The notes beneath the pieces are model-generated. The model saw only the letters and a list, made by a program, of their open reading frames with translations, searched no databases and was not told the origin of the DNA. DNA of 64,000 bases from Cyathus striatus (lineage: Eukaryota; Basidiomycota; Agaricomycetes; Agaricales; Nidulariaceae): NCBI GenBank assembly GCA_025738555.1, contig JAOVFP010000010.1:868001-932000 (forward strand), in the 5' to 3' direction. Both the position numbers and the translations under genes were made by a program. The first letter of the stretch is position 1, and each line of letters begins with the position of its first letter. This document shows positions 33,037 through 44,861 of this stretch, in pieces.

Positions 33037-35208
33037 TTCCCACTACCTTTTAAGGTAGTTGGGTATTAGGGGCATTTGAGCCACCGGATATGGTAATTTG
33101 AGGATCTTGGATAAGATCTCAGCCTGATTGGCTGGAGTCGTTTCTGAACTCTTGTGACGCTTGTGACCATTAGTTCCTGGCACCATGAACTCACCTCTCG
33201 TTCTATCACACCTGCCTCAACCCCAGCCTGTTAACATTGCCTCAACGCACAGCAACATTCTTGCATTTTTAGAAGATGCCGCTCAGCTACCGATCTCTTC
33301 CTCCTGCAAAAAATTCTTAGGAGATTGTTCATTTGAGGTTGTAGTTTGAGCGCTTGAGCAGCAGCTCGCAAGAATGGGGCTTGGGGAAAGATTGGAGACA
33401 GGTTTGATTGTGTCCGACGAACGGTACATACACTACAATACCTTTAAGTACCTGTTTCTATTTCTCACTTAATCCCACGGCTTAGATAACATGTATGCTC
33501 TCTTGATTTGTCTCTACAGCTTGTCCAGTTATCGGTGATGCCACTATAGTCTATCCAACCTTTCCCCCCCTTTTCCAGCACTAAAATTTTAATACAACAT
33601 GTGTTAAAGACAAGTGTTGGTAATTTACAAAATAAATTTCAGTGATTTCAACTGATAAACCATCATACAAGATGTGAATCATCCAGTGGCAAATTAATTG
33701 GTGTACGGGATGTCTAAGTTCACATTAAGTTATTATAATTGTGATGCTAGAAATATATATTATCATCATATACACTACATCATGATGAACAGAACATTAT
33801 TTTCTCTTTGTTGGCTCGATTATTTCATGTGTTATAATTGCCAATATCGTGTTTGAAACGTAGCTTATTGCACTGTCAAAAGCATTCATCACTTCTTATC
33901 TCATATTTTTTATACTTGTCCTTTTCATGTTTCCCGTGTTCTATTAATTCTGCATTATCAAGATTCATTGCAACACAATACTGTCAGGGTGCTAGACTCG
34001 CATGCGGCATCACAATTATCATAGGCATCACATGCAGACACTTTGGGTTTGGTCTGGCGCAGATATTGGTGTTTGTTAGCATGATAAAATTCATTTTCAC
34101 ATTTAAATAGGGGGTCCGATTTATATATGTATGTTAAACATGCTCGTATGGTACCAATAAGTATGGTCAAAATAGGTTAAAAATATGGTATGTTGACGCT
34201 CTTGCACGCCGTGTGAAATTTTGAAGGGTGCATCACGGTGCTTAATAATCCCACTGCTTACTGCTCCCTTCCCGAGCCCCTCAAACCAGACCGAAAGGTA
34301 TGGCGTTAGCCGATCGCAATCCCGTTATTGCACATTATCTGCTTAGCAACAATTCGGAACCGAAGTTTTTGTTTTCATTCTCGTCAAGGCCCGGTGGCTT
34401 TGATGGCGTCAAGATCTATGAGACCAATAGATCAACAATAGATGCCCTGTGGACCAATTTTTGCAGGACATGATGAATCAGCGGCGTACGGATACATACA
34501 TTGGGAGTATTGAGAATCACAGTTGGTTCGCATTGGAGATCATTGATGCTGTTTGGAAAGTTACTGAAGTGTATAGGGTAGGGATGATGGAGAACCTTTC
34601 AAGGTATGCTTAAAGTCTTCAGTAATCCTTATTTCTTTGAGATATGTCAGTCAGAAGTTTCTGAACACATTACACGTACTCAATGTGTTGATATGACCTC
34701 TACACTTATAAAAAAAATCGAATTCATTTATCCAGTTGGATGTAATGTGTTCATAGATGCATTGAGCTGCAACTTGTTACGGTAAGTATTTAGGGCATGA
34801 TCATGCCCCATGCATGGCGAATATAGGCTCTACATTTCTACCTATTGCTACAGACTGCACTTGCAGTGCTGGAATGACAAACGTTCTCATTGGAGCCTTG
34901 GAGGTTGTAACACATTCACTAACTATCATACAGTGCACCATGTGTCTTTGGTCTGTGCACTGGTATCTAAGGCTTAAGCACCTGTACTCGGTGTTTTCTC
35001 TCATGTCAAGTACCATCGCCATATCACATAATGTCGATTAGTATTTCACTCACTTTCTGTGTCTCTCCCTTGTGTTGACAATCTTCCTGCCTTTATTGTA
35101 GGCAAATCTAGGATTTTATTGTATTTTAACTTTATGTGGTGTGATGCACTAGCCATACCGGGTTTAATTTGTTGGTAGTGGGCTTTGCCGCCTGTCGGCC
35201 CTACTCCT
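33037..35208. mobile_element. Insertion X1 with matched end motifs, carrying an OYE fragment
   Basis: Type A downstream spacer is interrupted after A6 and resumes at about 35210 (ATTTTTTTAGTGAGAGGATG). The insert begins TTCCCACTACCTTTTAAGG, a hairpin, and ends GGTAGTGGG followed by CTTTGCCGCCTGTCGGCC. The element at 56603-60001 has the same ends with matching changes (CCCGCTACC and GGTAGCGGG). No transposase seen. An N-terminal-like ORF with one stop (MNSPLVLSHLPQPQ, 33187) and an Old Yellow Enzyme fragment lie inside. Gene-fragment carriage recalls Helitrons, but no clear CTRR end was found. Confidence 0.55.
34391..34603 (+). pseudogene. Old Yellow Enzyme fragment
   Basis: Reads GGFDGVKIYETNR, then DQFLQDMMNQRRTDTYIGSI and ENHSWFALEIIDAVW, matching residues around the active site of the intact OYE at 54137-55465 (GFDGVEIHGANG, DQFLQDMSNTRSDAYGGSIE). 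The active-site His and Asn are replaced (KIYETN for EIHGAN) and the Tyr region is lost. No other exons nearby. Confidence 0.75.
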
Positions 35209-35284
35209 TTATTTTTTTAGTGAGAGGATGTGAATATTCTAATGCTCAATGGGCTGATGGAAATCTGTAATCCTGGGACCGTCA

Positions 35285-35314
35285 ACTTTTCGAGTTACCG
35301 GTAACTCGAAAAGT
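35285..35314. repeat. Perfect 30 bp palindrome upstream of B4
   Basis: ACTTTTCGAGTTACC is followed directly by its exact reverse complement with no loop. It ends 106 bp before the B4 start. Its sequence is unrelated to the A-type palindromes. Confidence 0.85.
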
Positions 35315-35420
35315 GCGACGCGATCACCATCAATACATCAGAAGTGAGTGGAGTTATCGGGGATTTGATGGCTGATGTGATGGCGTGGGAAAATCCGAGC
35401 TAAGGGATCATGACTACCCA

Positions 35421-36110
35421 ATGCCTAGTTTTCTACATCTCCTTCGCTTTATTCTTCTTTTAATCACGTCATACAACGATGTGAAGAGCGCCATAGAAAC
35501 CCCTGCCCAAGTTGAATCTCTGGTCAAGAATTTTAGTGCTCAGCGCGCTATATGCTTGATCATCGTAAGTGGCACCAGTCTATAAACCCGATGGCCCCAT
35601 ACTCATGCCGTACTATCTTAGTTCTCTGCACTTTTCACGTACGACGAGTCTCAGACCAATAGCGATCAAATTATACTAACTAGGGAACGTGTATCAGGAC
35701 AAACGCCCATCAAGCAAGTTCCAACTGGGCCGTGTTAATCCTTGGTGCTATCCTGTTCACCGGGCACATCCGTCGCTAGCGTACGATGGACTAAATGAGA
35801 AGCAATTCAAGGTATGCTCTGTCTATTACTACGATTCATCCTGTGCTAATTTATGGCTCCGACAAATCCAAGTAAGGATTATCGGACCAGAAATTTACAC
35901 GAGCGTCAACATGCTTCCGGCGATCATTTTGCAGTTGATGCTTATATACGAAATATTCATAATGTCAAACTCTTTCGCGTTAACTATTGTAATAGCTTTC
36001 AGTTTTTTCGCATTAGGCATCTAGTCGTTCGTAACTGCTGGAGTAATGGGCAACATGGAGCCGGAGTTGATGCCAGTAACAGTTGTTACCACTGAGTCCT
36101 GACATAGCTC
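35421..36110 (+). pseudogene. Array membrane protein B4, broken
   Basis: Exon 1 (35421-35564) and the 17 nt exon (35622-35638) are open. Exon 3 (from 35698) has 2 extra bases near 35771 (CATCCGTCGC for CATCTCGC), the acceptor before exon 4 is altered (no AG in the usual place near 35868), and exon 4 has TAG at about 36022 where B3 reads GCG. Exon 1 is A/B hybrid: MPSFLHLLRF as in A, then AIETPAQVESLVK as in B. Confidence 0.78.
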
Positions 36111-36572
36111 CACAATGTACGTACAGTAGCATATTCATTGGGTCTATTGAACGGCGTTCTAGAGTTGAGGACGAATCTCAGAATGTCTAGAAGGATGTAC
36201 ATTAGGGTGGGGGAGGAAAGCATTTCGCCATCGCACTAACTTTTCAAGTGCCGTGATGCGCTAGTTCGACAAGGCTGCGATATGTTCAACTGCTCCCCAT
36301 ACACAGCGGTAAGCGGTCTCCGGTCGTCTCCACGCTGCATTGCTTGCCGTAACATCCAAATTTACGAGCACACCCTCGAAAAATTTAAGTGAACTCTGCT
36401 TTCCAAGCACAATTGAGTTACTCATATACAATACGCACTATCAACATGCGTACTTGTTCATCGCCTTCTCCATTCTCTGTCTCATTTCATCTTCCCCCTT
36501 CCCCGCCATTTCTCCCGCAAGCCTTCCCTCTCCTCTTTCCCCCCTCCTCTAACCAAACAAAACAACTATAAA

Positions 36573-37612
36573 ACTCACCAATATTAAACTGGAGCACACC
36601 TTGCCCAAGACGGGATAGAACGCGAATACGAGGGGGAAACGATAGGGCTGAAGAGAAAGACGCAATGCAGAGGTGGAGGGATATGAAAGAGGGGGGGGTT
36701 CGGGGGGGATATATGGCGAGAAGAGACAAAATTACAGAGACGTAAAAGTAGAAACATACCAGGATCAGTTAGAACATCATAAGCCTCATTGCCTCATTAA
36801 CAGCAGCCATTTTACCCTCCGAACCGCCCTTATCCGGATGAGCCAACTTGGCTTGTTTACGGCTAGAAACGAAGAGATCAGTAAACGCGTTCACTTAATA
36901 GAATGAAGAGGGGGGGGAAGAGAAAAGTGTAAAGAGCACATCGCAAACGAAAGATCAACACGACATAAATATAAAATCACGAACCTCGGACTAAAATGAG
37001 CCCTTCCTCGAACGCTACTCATCAATCTAAAAATACCCAATTGATCCATCCAAAAGCGTAAACACTAATCTCTAACCAACAGACCGAACTAACGGTTCCG
37101 ATTCGCATAAGGTCTAAATCCATCTCTAGCTCCATCGAATAGGCATCCCGGCCTTTGGCCTTGATGTATCGAGCGAGAGACGTCCTCGAGGCGGGGAAAT
37201 CGCCCTCTTTGAGGTGGATGTGCCGTTTGGATAGGTGCGCCGAGTCGAATGTTTGGACAGTCAAATGACGGGACTTTGTCATAATCCTCCAAAGCGGTTG
37301 CGTGAGTGTAGCGCTGTAGCACATTTGTAGTAAAGGAGGTCATCTGCGGGTCTACAGCCACCCAACCCAGTGTGAGTGCGTTGAGGGAGGGAAGGGAAGA
37401 GGAAGGAAGGACCAATCGATAGCTTCAGAGTATAACTTTTCCGTTTCATTGGGTTGGCCTGGGAAGAGGAGGAGGATGTTGGCTCTGTTGATGAGGGGGA
37501 GGAGGCCGGGTGGGCAGAGGCCTCTTGCTCCTGCTCCTACTCCGGCTGCGCTGGGGTCTGCTAGGGCCGCTGCTGGGAGCAGGAGGAGTAGGGCTAGGAA
37601 CGCGAAGCACAT
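36573..37612 (-). pseudogene. DNAJC3-like copy J5, truncated
   Basis: Signal peptide MCFAFLALLLLLPAAALADP at 37612, followed by NRANILLLFPGQPNETEKLY with an insertion, then TPR remnants (SAHLSKRHIHLKEGDFP, ARYIKAKGRDAYSMEL). The J-domain piece near 36780-36850 keeps AHPDKGG but has a duplicated GCCTCATT near 36781 that shifts the frame. Same missing middle exons as J3 and J4. Its promoter is cut by the hAT3 insertion at 37773. Confidence 0.78.
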
Positions 37613-37772
37613 TGTTCATTGGGTTTGCCTTTTATGGCACTGGGTATTAGGAGGATAGTAGTAAGGGGAGGAGGAGGGGGTCGGGGGGGAAGAGACGGTA
37701 ACAGCGCTGTGGAGTGGTGTAAATGATGGAGCTAGGCGTTGCCTTATTGGCTGTTGAACGTTGAACGTTGAA

Positions 37773-39278
37773 TAGTGTTGCTCCAAGGTGAGGTGAGGCC
37801 GTTCCAAGGTCTCGGCTATTTCACCTCAAGGTAGCTTGAGGTATTACCAAGGTACCTTGGAAACCAATGTCGTCTGACTAACAGAACGTAGTGTCATGTG
37901 AGATTAGGTGTAACTAGCATACATTTACACTGTTTGTAGTCTTACTATTACTACTAAATTACTCTTGTGATGAATCAATTAAAGATTCCAACTCGTCAAT
38001 TTCCCCTGCCATTATTATTTCCTCCATAACTGATGTGTCAATGTCAATAATTGTGGTACATTCTTCTTCGGTCACCAAGAGACCTTCAGTGAAATTGAGG
38101 CGATTAGAACGAGTGGAGTATTTGAGAATTTGAAGCTTCTCCATCACATCTGAGTCTAACCGTGATCAACAGTGGCTGTCAGTTTCTTTGCTGGATGAAA
38201 ATACACATTCACATGGTACTGCAGAAGCTTGAGCAGGAAGAATGTCAAGTGTGATACGATTGAGTAAAGGAAACTCAAATTTTCGACTCTAAGCCATTGT
38301 AAATTATTAGTATTGAATCGGAGAGAAAATGTTGAGTAGATCAATTACCTGCCAAAATATAATAAGATCTAACTCCTCAATTTATTTTGGATCTGTAATA
38401 ATCCCTGCAGCTATCCACTGATTTAACTCTTCTTCGACAGCAGCAGTATCTTGAGCCATCGGGTGTGCTTCGGTCATTTGAGCAGGGGAGACATCTTCTA
38501 CTGGCTGAGGAAGCGAGCTGTTCAGTTTTAAACTACCTGAAGATAGACTCCTCGCAAGCGTGTTCAGTCTTGCATGACCACTCGTTTGCGCCCGTGCCGC
38601 ACGAGATGGTATGTTAATTTTACGCCGTCCTACAACTGCTGGTGTCTTCATGCTTGCGGTGCGCATAGCTCGCCGATGTCTTAACATCTGTAGTGGCAAT
38701 GTCGCTATTAGTTACTTTAACATAATTTACACACTATAAATGACTTACCACATCATGTAGTGCTCGCATGGCTTCCAACTTCTCTTCTTCAGTCAAAGCA
38801 CCCACTGCCCATTGTAGCTTCATTGTTGGATTGATAACCTAGTAACATAGCGAAGAGGAATTATTTAAGTAAGTGGGAGCCATGACATGTAGTGAAATAA
38901 GTAGAGAGTTAATAGATGAGAGACATTTAATTCTATTGAATGCATTGGCATCTGTCAGGTTAGCAGCACAGTAGAAGAATAACGAAGTGGCACAGTTTAA
39001 GTTGAAGCTAGCGGGAGCCACGTAACACAAGCAGAGAACTAGGAGGAGAGCAAGTACACAGAAAAGTCACGTCCCGAATCTCGACGCGTTTGATTCTGAA
39101 CGGGTTGGCATCTGTCAGGTGACTGAATGATGGAACGGAAATTGTTGATGTTTAGTTCTTGACCTCAAGGCCCAGCTTGATCTCAGCGTTTCCAAGGTAC
39201 CTTGAGGTGCCACAATTTCCTTTCTGAGCGCCTCAAGGCACCTTGACCTTGAAGACATCTCACCTTGGAGCAACACTA
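37773..39278 (-). mobile_element. Internally deleted hAT element (hAT3)
   Basis: 1506 bp with inverted ends TAGTGTTGCTCCAAGGTGAG / CTCACCTTGGAGCAACACTA and an exact 8 bp duplication ACGTTGAA (37765-37772, 39279-39286). It interrupts the J5 promoter, whose two halves rejoin when it is removed (ATTGGCTGTTGAACG with GTTGAACACGTAG). Subterminal AAGGTACCTTG words occur near both ends. It carries front and back pieces of a transposase without the catalytic middle, so it is non-autonomous. Different family from hAT1. Confidence 0.92.
37959..38840 (-). pseudogene. hAT transposase remnant (dimerisation domain kept)
   Basis: Reading leftward: a basic N-terminal piece (MRTASMKTPAVVGRRKIN, ARAQTSGHARLNTLARSL, near 38530-38660), an acidic stretch, then the hAT dimerisation domain FPLLNRITLDILPAQAS, VPCECVFSSSKETDSHC, a stop, and DSDVMEKLQILKYSTRSN (38100-38290), ending LESLIDSSQE at 37959. 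The PCE.VFSSSKET motif is typical of fungal hAT transposases. The RNase H-like core is missing. Confidence 0.8.
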
Positions 39279-39349
39279 ACGTTGAACACGTAGTATCTTC
39301 CCACGGATCAGGTGATTACATACTCACGTCTCAGGAAGTGCACTTTTCA

Positions 39350-39740
39350 AATCTAAAGCTCACCAAGGAAGATCAAACTGGGCTACATTAATCTTCGGAG
39401 CTATTCTCTTCACCGGACGCATATCACTAGCTCAGGATGGATTAAGCGAGGAACAATTCAGAGCATGTGCTCTCTATTACTACAATTCGTCCTGTGCTAA
39501 AAGTTATGACTCTAGATGCAAATAAGGACCATCGGACCTGAGACTTACACGATCGTCAATATGCTTCCTGCGATCATGTTGCAGTCGATGTTGCTATACG
39601 AGATATTCACTATGTCAAGTTCTATCGCGTTAGCTATCGTTATCTCGTGCAGCTATTTCGCTTCAGGTTTCGCATCATTCATAGCTGCGTGGATAATGGA
39701 AGACATGGAGATTTATGCCAGCACCTGTTGTTACTACTGA
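39350..39740 (+). pseudogene. Array membrane protein C1, 5' truncated
   Basis: Starts within the third exon equivalent (AAAGCTCACCAAGGAAGATC), continues ALILGAIL-type sequence, has GC rather than GT at the intron 3 donor (CAGAGCATGTGC), and keeps exon 4 (39516-39740) open with TIGPETYTIVNMLPAI. Exons 1 and 2 and the inverted-repeat promoter are lost; sequence upstream is the J5 promoter. Confidence 0.72.
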
Positions 39741-39822
39741 CTTGTCTCCACAGATGGCAGTATATAATTGTATAGTCAAACATTTATTCGGATTACGCAT
39801 CATCTATAAGTTAGATACATCC

Positions 39823-40310
39823 GAAGCGTTGCTGACATCATATCTCTGTAGTCCTGCGCAATATTCACGTACGATGCTCAAACTAATAAATATCGAAGTA
39901 TATTACTCATCTGAAAACGTTCATCAAGGAAACCCAACTGGGCTGCACTAATTCTTGGCTCAATCCTTTTCACTGGACGCATATCACTAGCTTACGATGG
40001 ATAAAGCGAGAAGCAATTTAAGGTGAGTGATGCATATCCCTATGACTCATCCGGTGCTAACTAATGGCTCCAGATACAGCTGAGGATCATCGGACCTGAT
40101 ATTTACACGATCGTCGATATGCTTCCCGCGATTATTTTGCAGTCTATGCTGCTGTACGAGATATTCTCCATGTCAATCTCTATCGCTTTGGCTACCGTTA
40201 TTTCGTGCAGTTGTTTCGGTTTAGATTTTGTGTCGTTCGTAGCTGCTTGTGTAATGGTCGAAATGGAGGGTTTGCCGGCTTCGGTTGTTGCTGCCGGACA
40301 AGTCGGATAG
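39823..40310 (+). pseudogene. Array membrane protein C2, 5' truncated and frameshifted
   Basis: The end of intron 1, the 17 nt exon (TCCTGCGCAATATTCAC), exon 3 with a lost base and a stop (GATGGATAAAGCG), and exon 4 ending ASVVAAGQVG at 40310 are recognisable. Exon 1 is missing. It is the right edge of the main array. Confidence 0.72.
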
Positions 40311-42068
40311 CAGGATAACTATAAGCCTAGAAAGTCTTTGTTCTAACGCTATCAAGTTGACAACCGTTCTGAAATGAGTATTTATTTTGTTTTTTTTCAA
40401 GTGCGGATAGAGGGGAATGATGAATAAATGGTGAGGAGGAAGGGGGCGTGCAGTAGTGTTCTTATTGAGTTTGTAATTGGACGATTCTAAATCTTATGTA
40501 ATTGGTTCCGATAGTACTAATAGTAACTTAAGATGCTTGATCTATTTCGCACGCGCTACCATTGGTCTGCGCGAGCCTCTAGTCCCCTTTGCCCAGCTTT
40601 GTCAACCTAGAACGTTGAAGCTGAACGAAAGCTTAACTTTTAACGCAACTGTCGACCATTTCCTTGCCCTTTCGGCCGTGAATATTTGAATCGCTACCTT
40701 AACAATGTTCAGTTAGCCAGTTAATAGCAGGATATGAATGACTTGGACTCGCAAGGTCTTATGTCAGGCTATAATTTATCTCTTAAATTTATAACATTAA
40801 TCAGGTGGGGGCACTCCTGCCTCCGAGTCTACCATGGCCTTTCATGAAACCGAAATACACCACTGCTCAGACATTCAGATGCTTGCTCAAACCAAGCTCA
40901 AACCCCTGTATGTTGGATACTTGCAAATAACCTTCGTAATTTGAAGTATGACTCCACCTTGCACCGATTGGATTTTATTTGAAGTAACCTCTCTCGTGAC
41001 TATGTCATTCAGTTCTGCCTAATACATCTCCTCTTACCTCTCTCATTCCGTATATCTTTTGTTGCTCTTTGCATGGCTCTAGATCGCTTATTCTCGGATG
41101 CTGCGGTCCGGTAAGTCTAGACTCTCGCAGTTGGTCTAATCGATTTTTAAACGGTTATTGATATTCGAATTTCGGCCCAACTTCAACTCATTGGCTCCAC
41201 ACTTCCTCCTCTCTCATGGATCTAGAATACCATTCGACAAATCTTATTTTCACACCAACGTCATGCATACTATCTGTCATGCAGGTTCCTGAAAGTCCGA
41301 GTAACGATTCCTTGCCTGCTGCAGCCTGCGCACACTAAACGCCTTCTAATCACTCTAAAAATATGCTGTATGCTGTGGACTGCGCCTATAGATGCCAATG
41401 ATATCGTCTGGCCTGGAAATGGTCCAGCTATGAGTCTGGAATGTAAGAATTTGCGACTTCAGAGCCATGCGGTTCAAGTTTCTACTTGCAATTCAGGCTG
41501 GCACGTTGATAGCCTGCCCCACTTAGTGCCTTGCTAACTGTGTCTGGAATAAACTAGATCTAGCGAGAGATGCCCAAATCGCGAACACCACTTTATGATC
41601 GACTTCACTTTAAATATTTCAAGTTGACCAGATTTGTAGCTGCAGTATACGTTGCATATGCATAACATTCTGGTTATAAAACCTAGGAGAGTTTATCCTA
41701 CTTTCTTACACGGCACACGGTATTAAACAACAGAACGTGAGTGTATAATTGCTTAATCAGTTCTATCCTTATCCTATGTATTGAATTAACTGGTTAACTA
41801 AATAGATTGTACGGAACACTTCCCTCCTATCTAGGATGTCAACGTACTAGATGCTCCTCGATTCCATGAGGCGTTCGTTGATAGGGTGGAAATTTTGTAA
41901 AGTCCATTTGGTATCCTGTATCTTTCTAAATGGACGTTGCATCCACCAATAAGTAACATGTAGCCTCGAAATGTATTACAGCCAATCAAAAAAACTTCAA
42001 AATTTAGCGCTAGAAAAACGCATATAACCCTGACCTTTTCCAATGCAAATTTTTAAGTGCCAATCCTA
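40311..42068. other. No gene recognised
   Basis: Between the main array and D1. Short unrelated open frames only; a possible splice donor at 41110 (CCGGTAAGTC) is not part of a model I can build. Confidence 0.45.
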
Positions 42069-42731
42069 ATGTTCCGATTCATAAGCTTGCTAAGCTTTAT
42101 TTTCTTCATTCTTCTTTCCATTACACCATACGGCGATGTTGAAGAAGCTATGAAAGACACTGCTAAAGTCAAACCGCTTGTCAAGCGGTTCAGTGCACAA
42201 CGCACAACATGTTTAATGATTGTAAGTTATCGATCGCTCCATAATCGGTTAACTATACTGATAAAAAAATGTTCCAGATTTCAGCGTTGCTAACGTATGA
42301 TATGTTACACTATGCGCTTAGGATAAGGGTCTTACCTCGCTTACGACATGCGACAGCATATACGTTCGTCAGGACAGAGCCACTTCAGCTTCTCTCGCAC
42401 TTGGAGCTATTCTATTCACCAACAGAATATGTCTTACATATGATGGAGTGAACGAAGATATATTCAAGGTACATATTATCTATTATAACCGTGATACTCC
42501 TGTCGCTCATTGTTCCAGATGCAAGTAAAGGGAATTGGACCCCCATCGTACACTGTCATTATGATGCTACCAGGAATTATCTCTCAAGCAATGCTGCTAT
42601 ATGAGATATTTGCTATGTCTAGTTCCATTATATTAGCCATTCTGATAGCATCTGGTTGTTATGCTCTGGTATTCATATCAATCATTGCGGCGATGATGAT
42701 GACTCAGAACGAAGTAAATGAAGGAGTTTAA
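42069..42731 (+). CDS. Array-family membrane protein D1, diverged, intact
   Basis: 164 residues, exons 42069-42221, 42278-42294 (17 nt), 42357-42468 (112 nt) and 42519-42731. The ATG at 42069 is chosen as the first in frame. Protein similarity to type A is low but the plan is identical: TPYGDVEEAMKD, LVKRFSAQRTTCLMI, ALGAILFTNRICLTYDG, GPPSYTVIMMLPGIISQAML and LYEIFAMSSSIILAIL. The hydrophobic pattern is the same. No palindrome was seen upstream. Function unknown. Confidence 0.8.
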
Positions 42732-44861
42732 TATTGCCTTTACTAAGCTTATACTTTTCAACATTTACTTAATCTTACGTAACATTATGACTCCACGTTT
42801 CGTTAAATTTGCGTTAAATATAACATGTAACGTACGTCGCTTCGCAACGCACGTTAAAGGGCTAGCTTGACGAATCCTAGTTTTTAGTTATATTTTTTTT
42901 TCACATTCTAAATTAACTTGTTGCGCTATATTTTAAATGCCACTATTTCAGCTTGAATTTTGTTTAAACAGAATGTAATCAGAATCATTATTATGTACTT
43001 TGTATTAGTAGTCTTGTCTTCAACGTTCTATTAATTTGTGCTTCATTTTTATATACTAAATAGTAAGTAGTCCAACTTTTGTCCTGATGTCGTAATTTTG
43101 TTTTAATGGCCTGTGCATTATATATTTATTCTACCTTCACTCTAAATGCCATTGCTTCATTCTAATACATAATCCTTGTCTCAAATTTTTCTACTATGGT
43201 TAAATGCATGAGTGCACTGGTTACCTAGTGCCAATTATCCAATAGTATTTGAAGGTGATATAAAAGTACGAACTTAGTGAAAAGTACTCATTGTTGAATC
43301 TAAAGTTTGAGCAGAGATGTATCTACGATGGAAATGTGTATTCGAAGCACCATCGCAACGCTGACTAATGCACTGTATTGGCCCAGTGCCCACCAACGCA
43401 AAGCAGACAAACCCGAGCATGTACGGAGAACAGCAAGTGCACGCACAGCCACTACGCATTTTGGCTCGCCAACGCAAACAAATAGGGGAAGCAAGCTCCC
43501 CCAATCATGTACGGTCTGCTCATGTAGAGCAGGCGATTCGCCTGCACTACAAAAATCGGTATTCTTCAAGTTCTGGTATCAAGATCACGTGACTCGATGC
43601 GCGCGTCGAGCCGCTCCGATTTTCTTGTTTTCTTCGTAATTTCACTCTCCATCCATCTCTCCGTCCTACTTACGTACCTTACACCCTGACGCCTTACTCT
43701 CGGTGCTATCCAGAGCCCTTTAATTTCCGTTTAGCAAGCTAATCTATATTAAGTAATGTTCTTTTTCTATAAATTTCTTGTATCTATTTGCTCGCAATTC
43801 AGTGAAAGTTACCCCCCCTTACTTGATTGAAGTTGACACCTTAGAACAACCCAGGTCGAACGGACGTTCACCGACTCGCATTCAAATTTCTTTGTTGAGG
43901 TGCAAGCGCACCTTGACCCTTACACTTACCAGTAAGACTCAAACTCTATTGGTATGGGGTCATCTGCGATTGCTTAAAAATTCCACATACCTATAAGCGA
44001 CATGGCTACTGCGCATCCAACTAGTAAGGGCATTCGGTTAGAAATAGTCTGTCAAGTGGCGCAGCTATAAAAAAGTTTCCATTTAGAAAATACGCTGTCA
44101 ACCAAGCTTCTCCGAGTTCATCGCAGACTTCGCTGTGGTGTTACCTCGCACCGCTGCTTAGAAATCTAGTTATCGCTAAATTCAACACTGACAATACAAA
44201 TATTTCTTCAAGCTGGCATGGAGAGTCGACAATGCAGAAATTCTAGTACATAGGTCTCAGAAATAAAATTGTCAATCGGACTCTATATGCATTTTTGTGT
44301 TATCATTATGGCACTTTATGGTAAACATTTCACCTCCTCGATGTTCTTGCAGGGTAAACGCAACATATTCATAGGAATAAGTAATCATCAGATCATAATA
44401 AAGCACTCTGTGGGTCGGCTATAAATACTCGTTGCTTCACGATAAATATGCTTTAGAGTGAAAGCAGTGTCCCTCGGATGTATTTTATAGCAGTTCGTCT
44501 AAAATGAGCGCACCGCACACCAAGCCGCCGCCGGTCCGCCGGTCAGTTAGAGCCGAAACAACAATACAATTAGGATTTGGCTTAATAATATTACAACAAT
44601 CAATTTAGATATGTGTATATCGTCTATTGGCTATCTTGCCGCCACCTTCTAATTGCCTGAAATTTAATCTTGATTGTTAGTGTCCGATGTGTTATGCACA
44701 AGGCACTTCACTGATAACCCAGTTATGAACGAGAACTTCTGTTCAAATGTTCGCTAAGATATAAGATATGTCCTTCACACCTTTGGAAACCTTCTCGTAT
44801 TGTGACGCATTTACTCCACATTTCTTATCATGACATCGAAGTCTAGGATTAGGTTCCTGTA
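42732..44861. other. No gene recognised
   Basis: AT-rich after D1. Around 43300-43640 both strands are open for about 90-110 codons without recognisable motifs; small hairpins (GGGGAAGCAAGCTCCCC, GCAGGCGATTCGCCTGC) occur there. I do not call a gene. Confidence 0.4.

Noticed and set aside
33037..33062. Helitron 3' hairpin at the CTACCTTTTAAGGTAG motif
   Set aside because: The hairpin is present, but in neither orientation is it followed by a clear CTRR terminus with A/T target, so Helitron class is not asserted.
43307..43639. 110-codon plus-strand ORF with an opposing 89-codon ORF
   Set aside because: Both strands are open over the same bases, with odd Cys/Arg-rich composition, no introns or motifs, and no neighbours supporting a gene.
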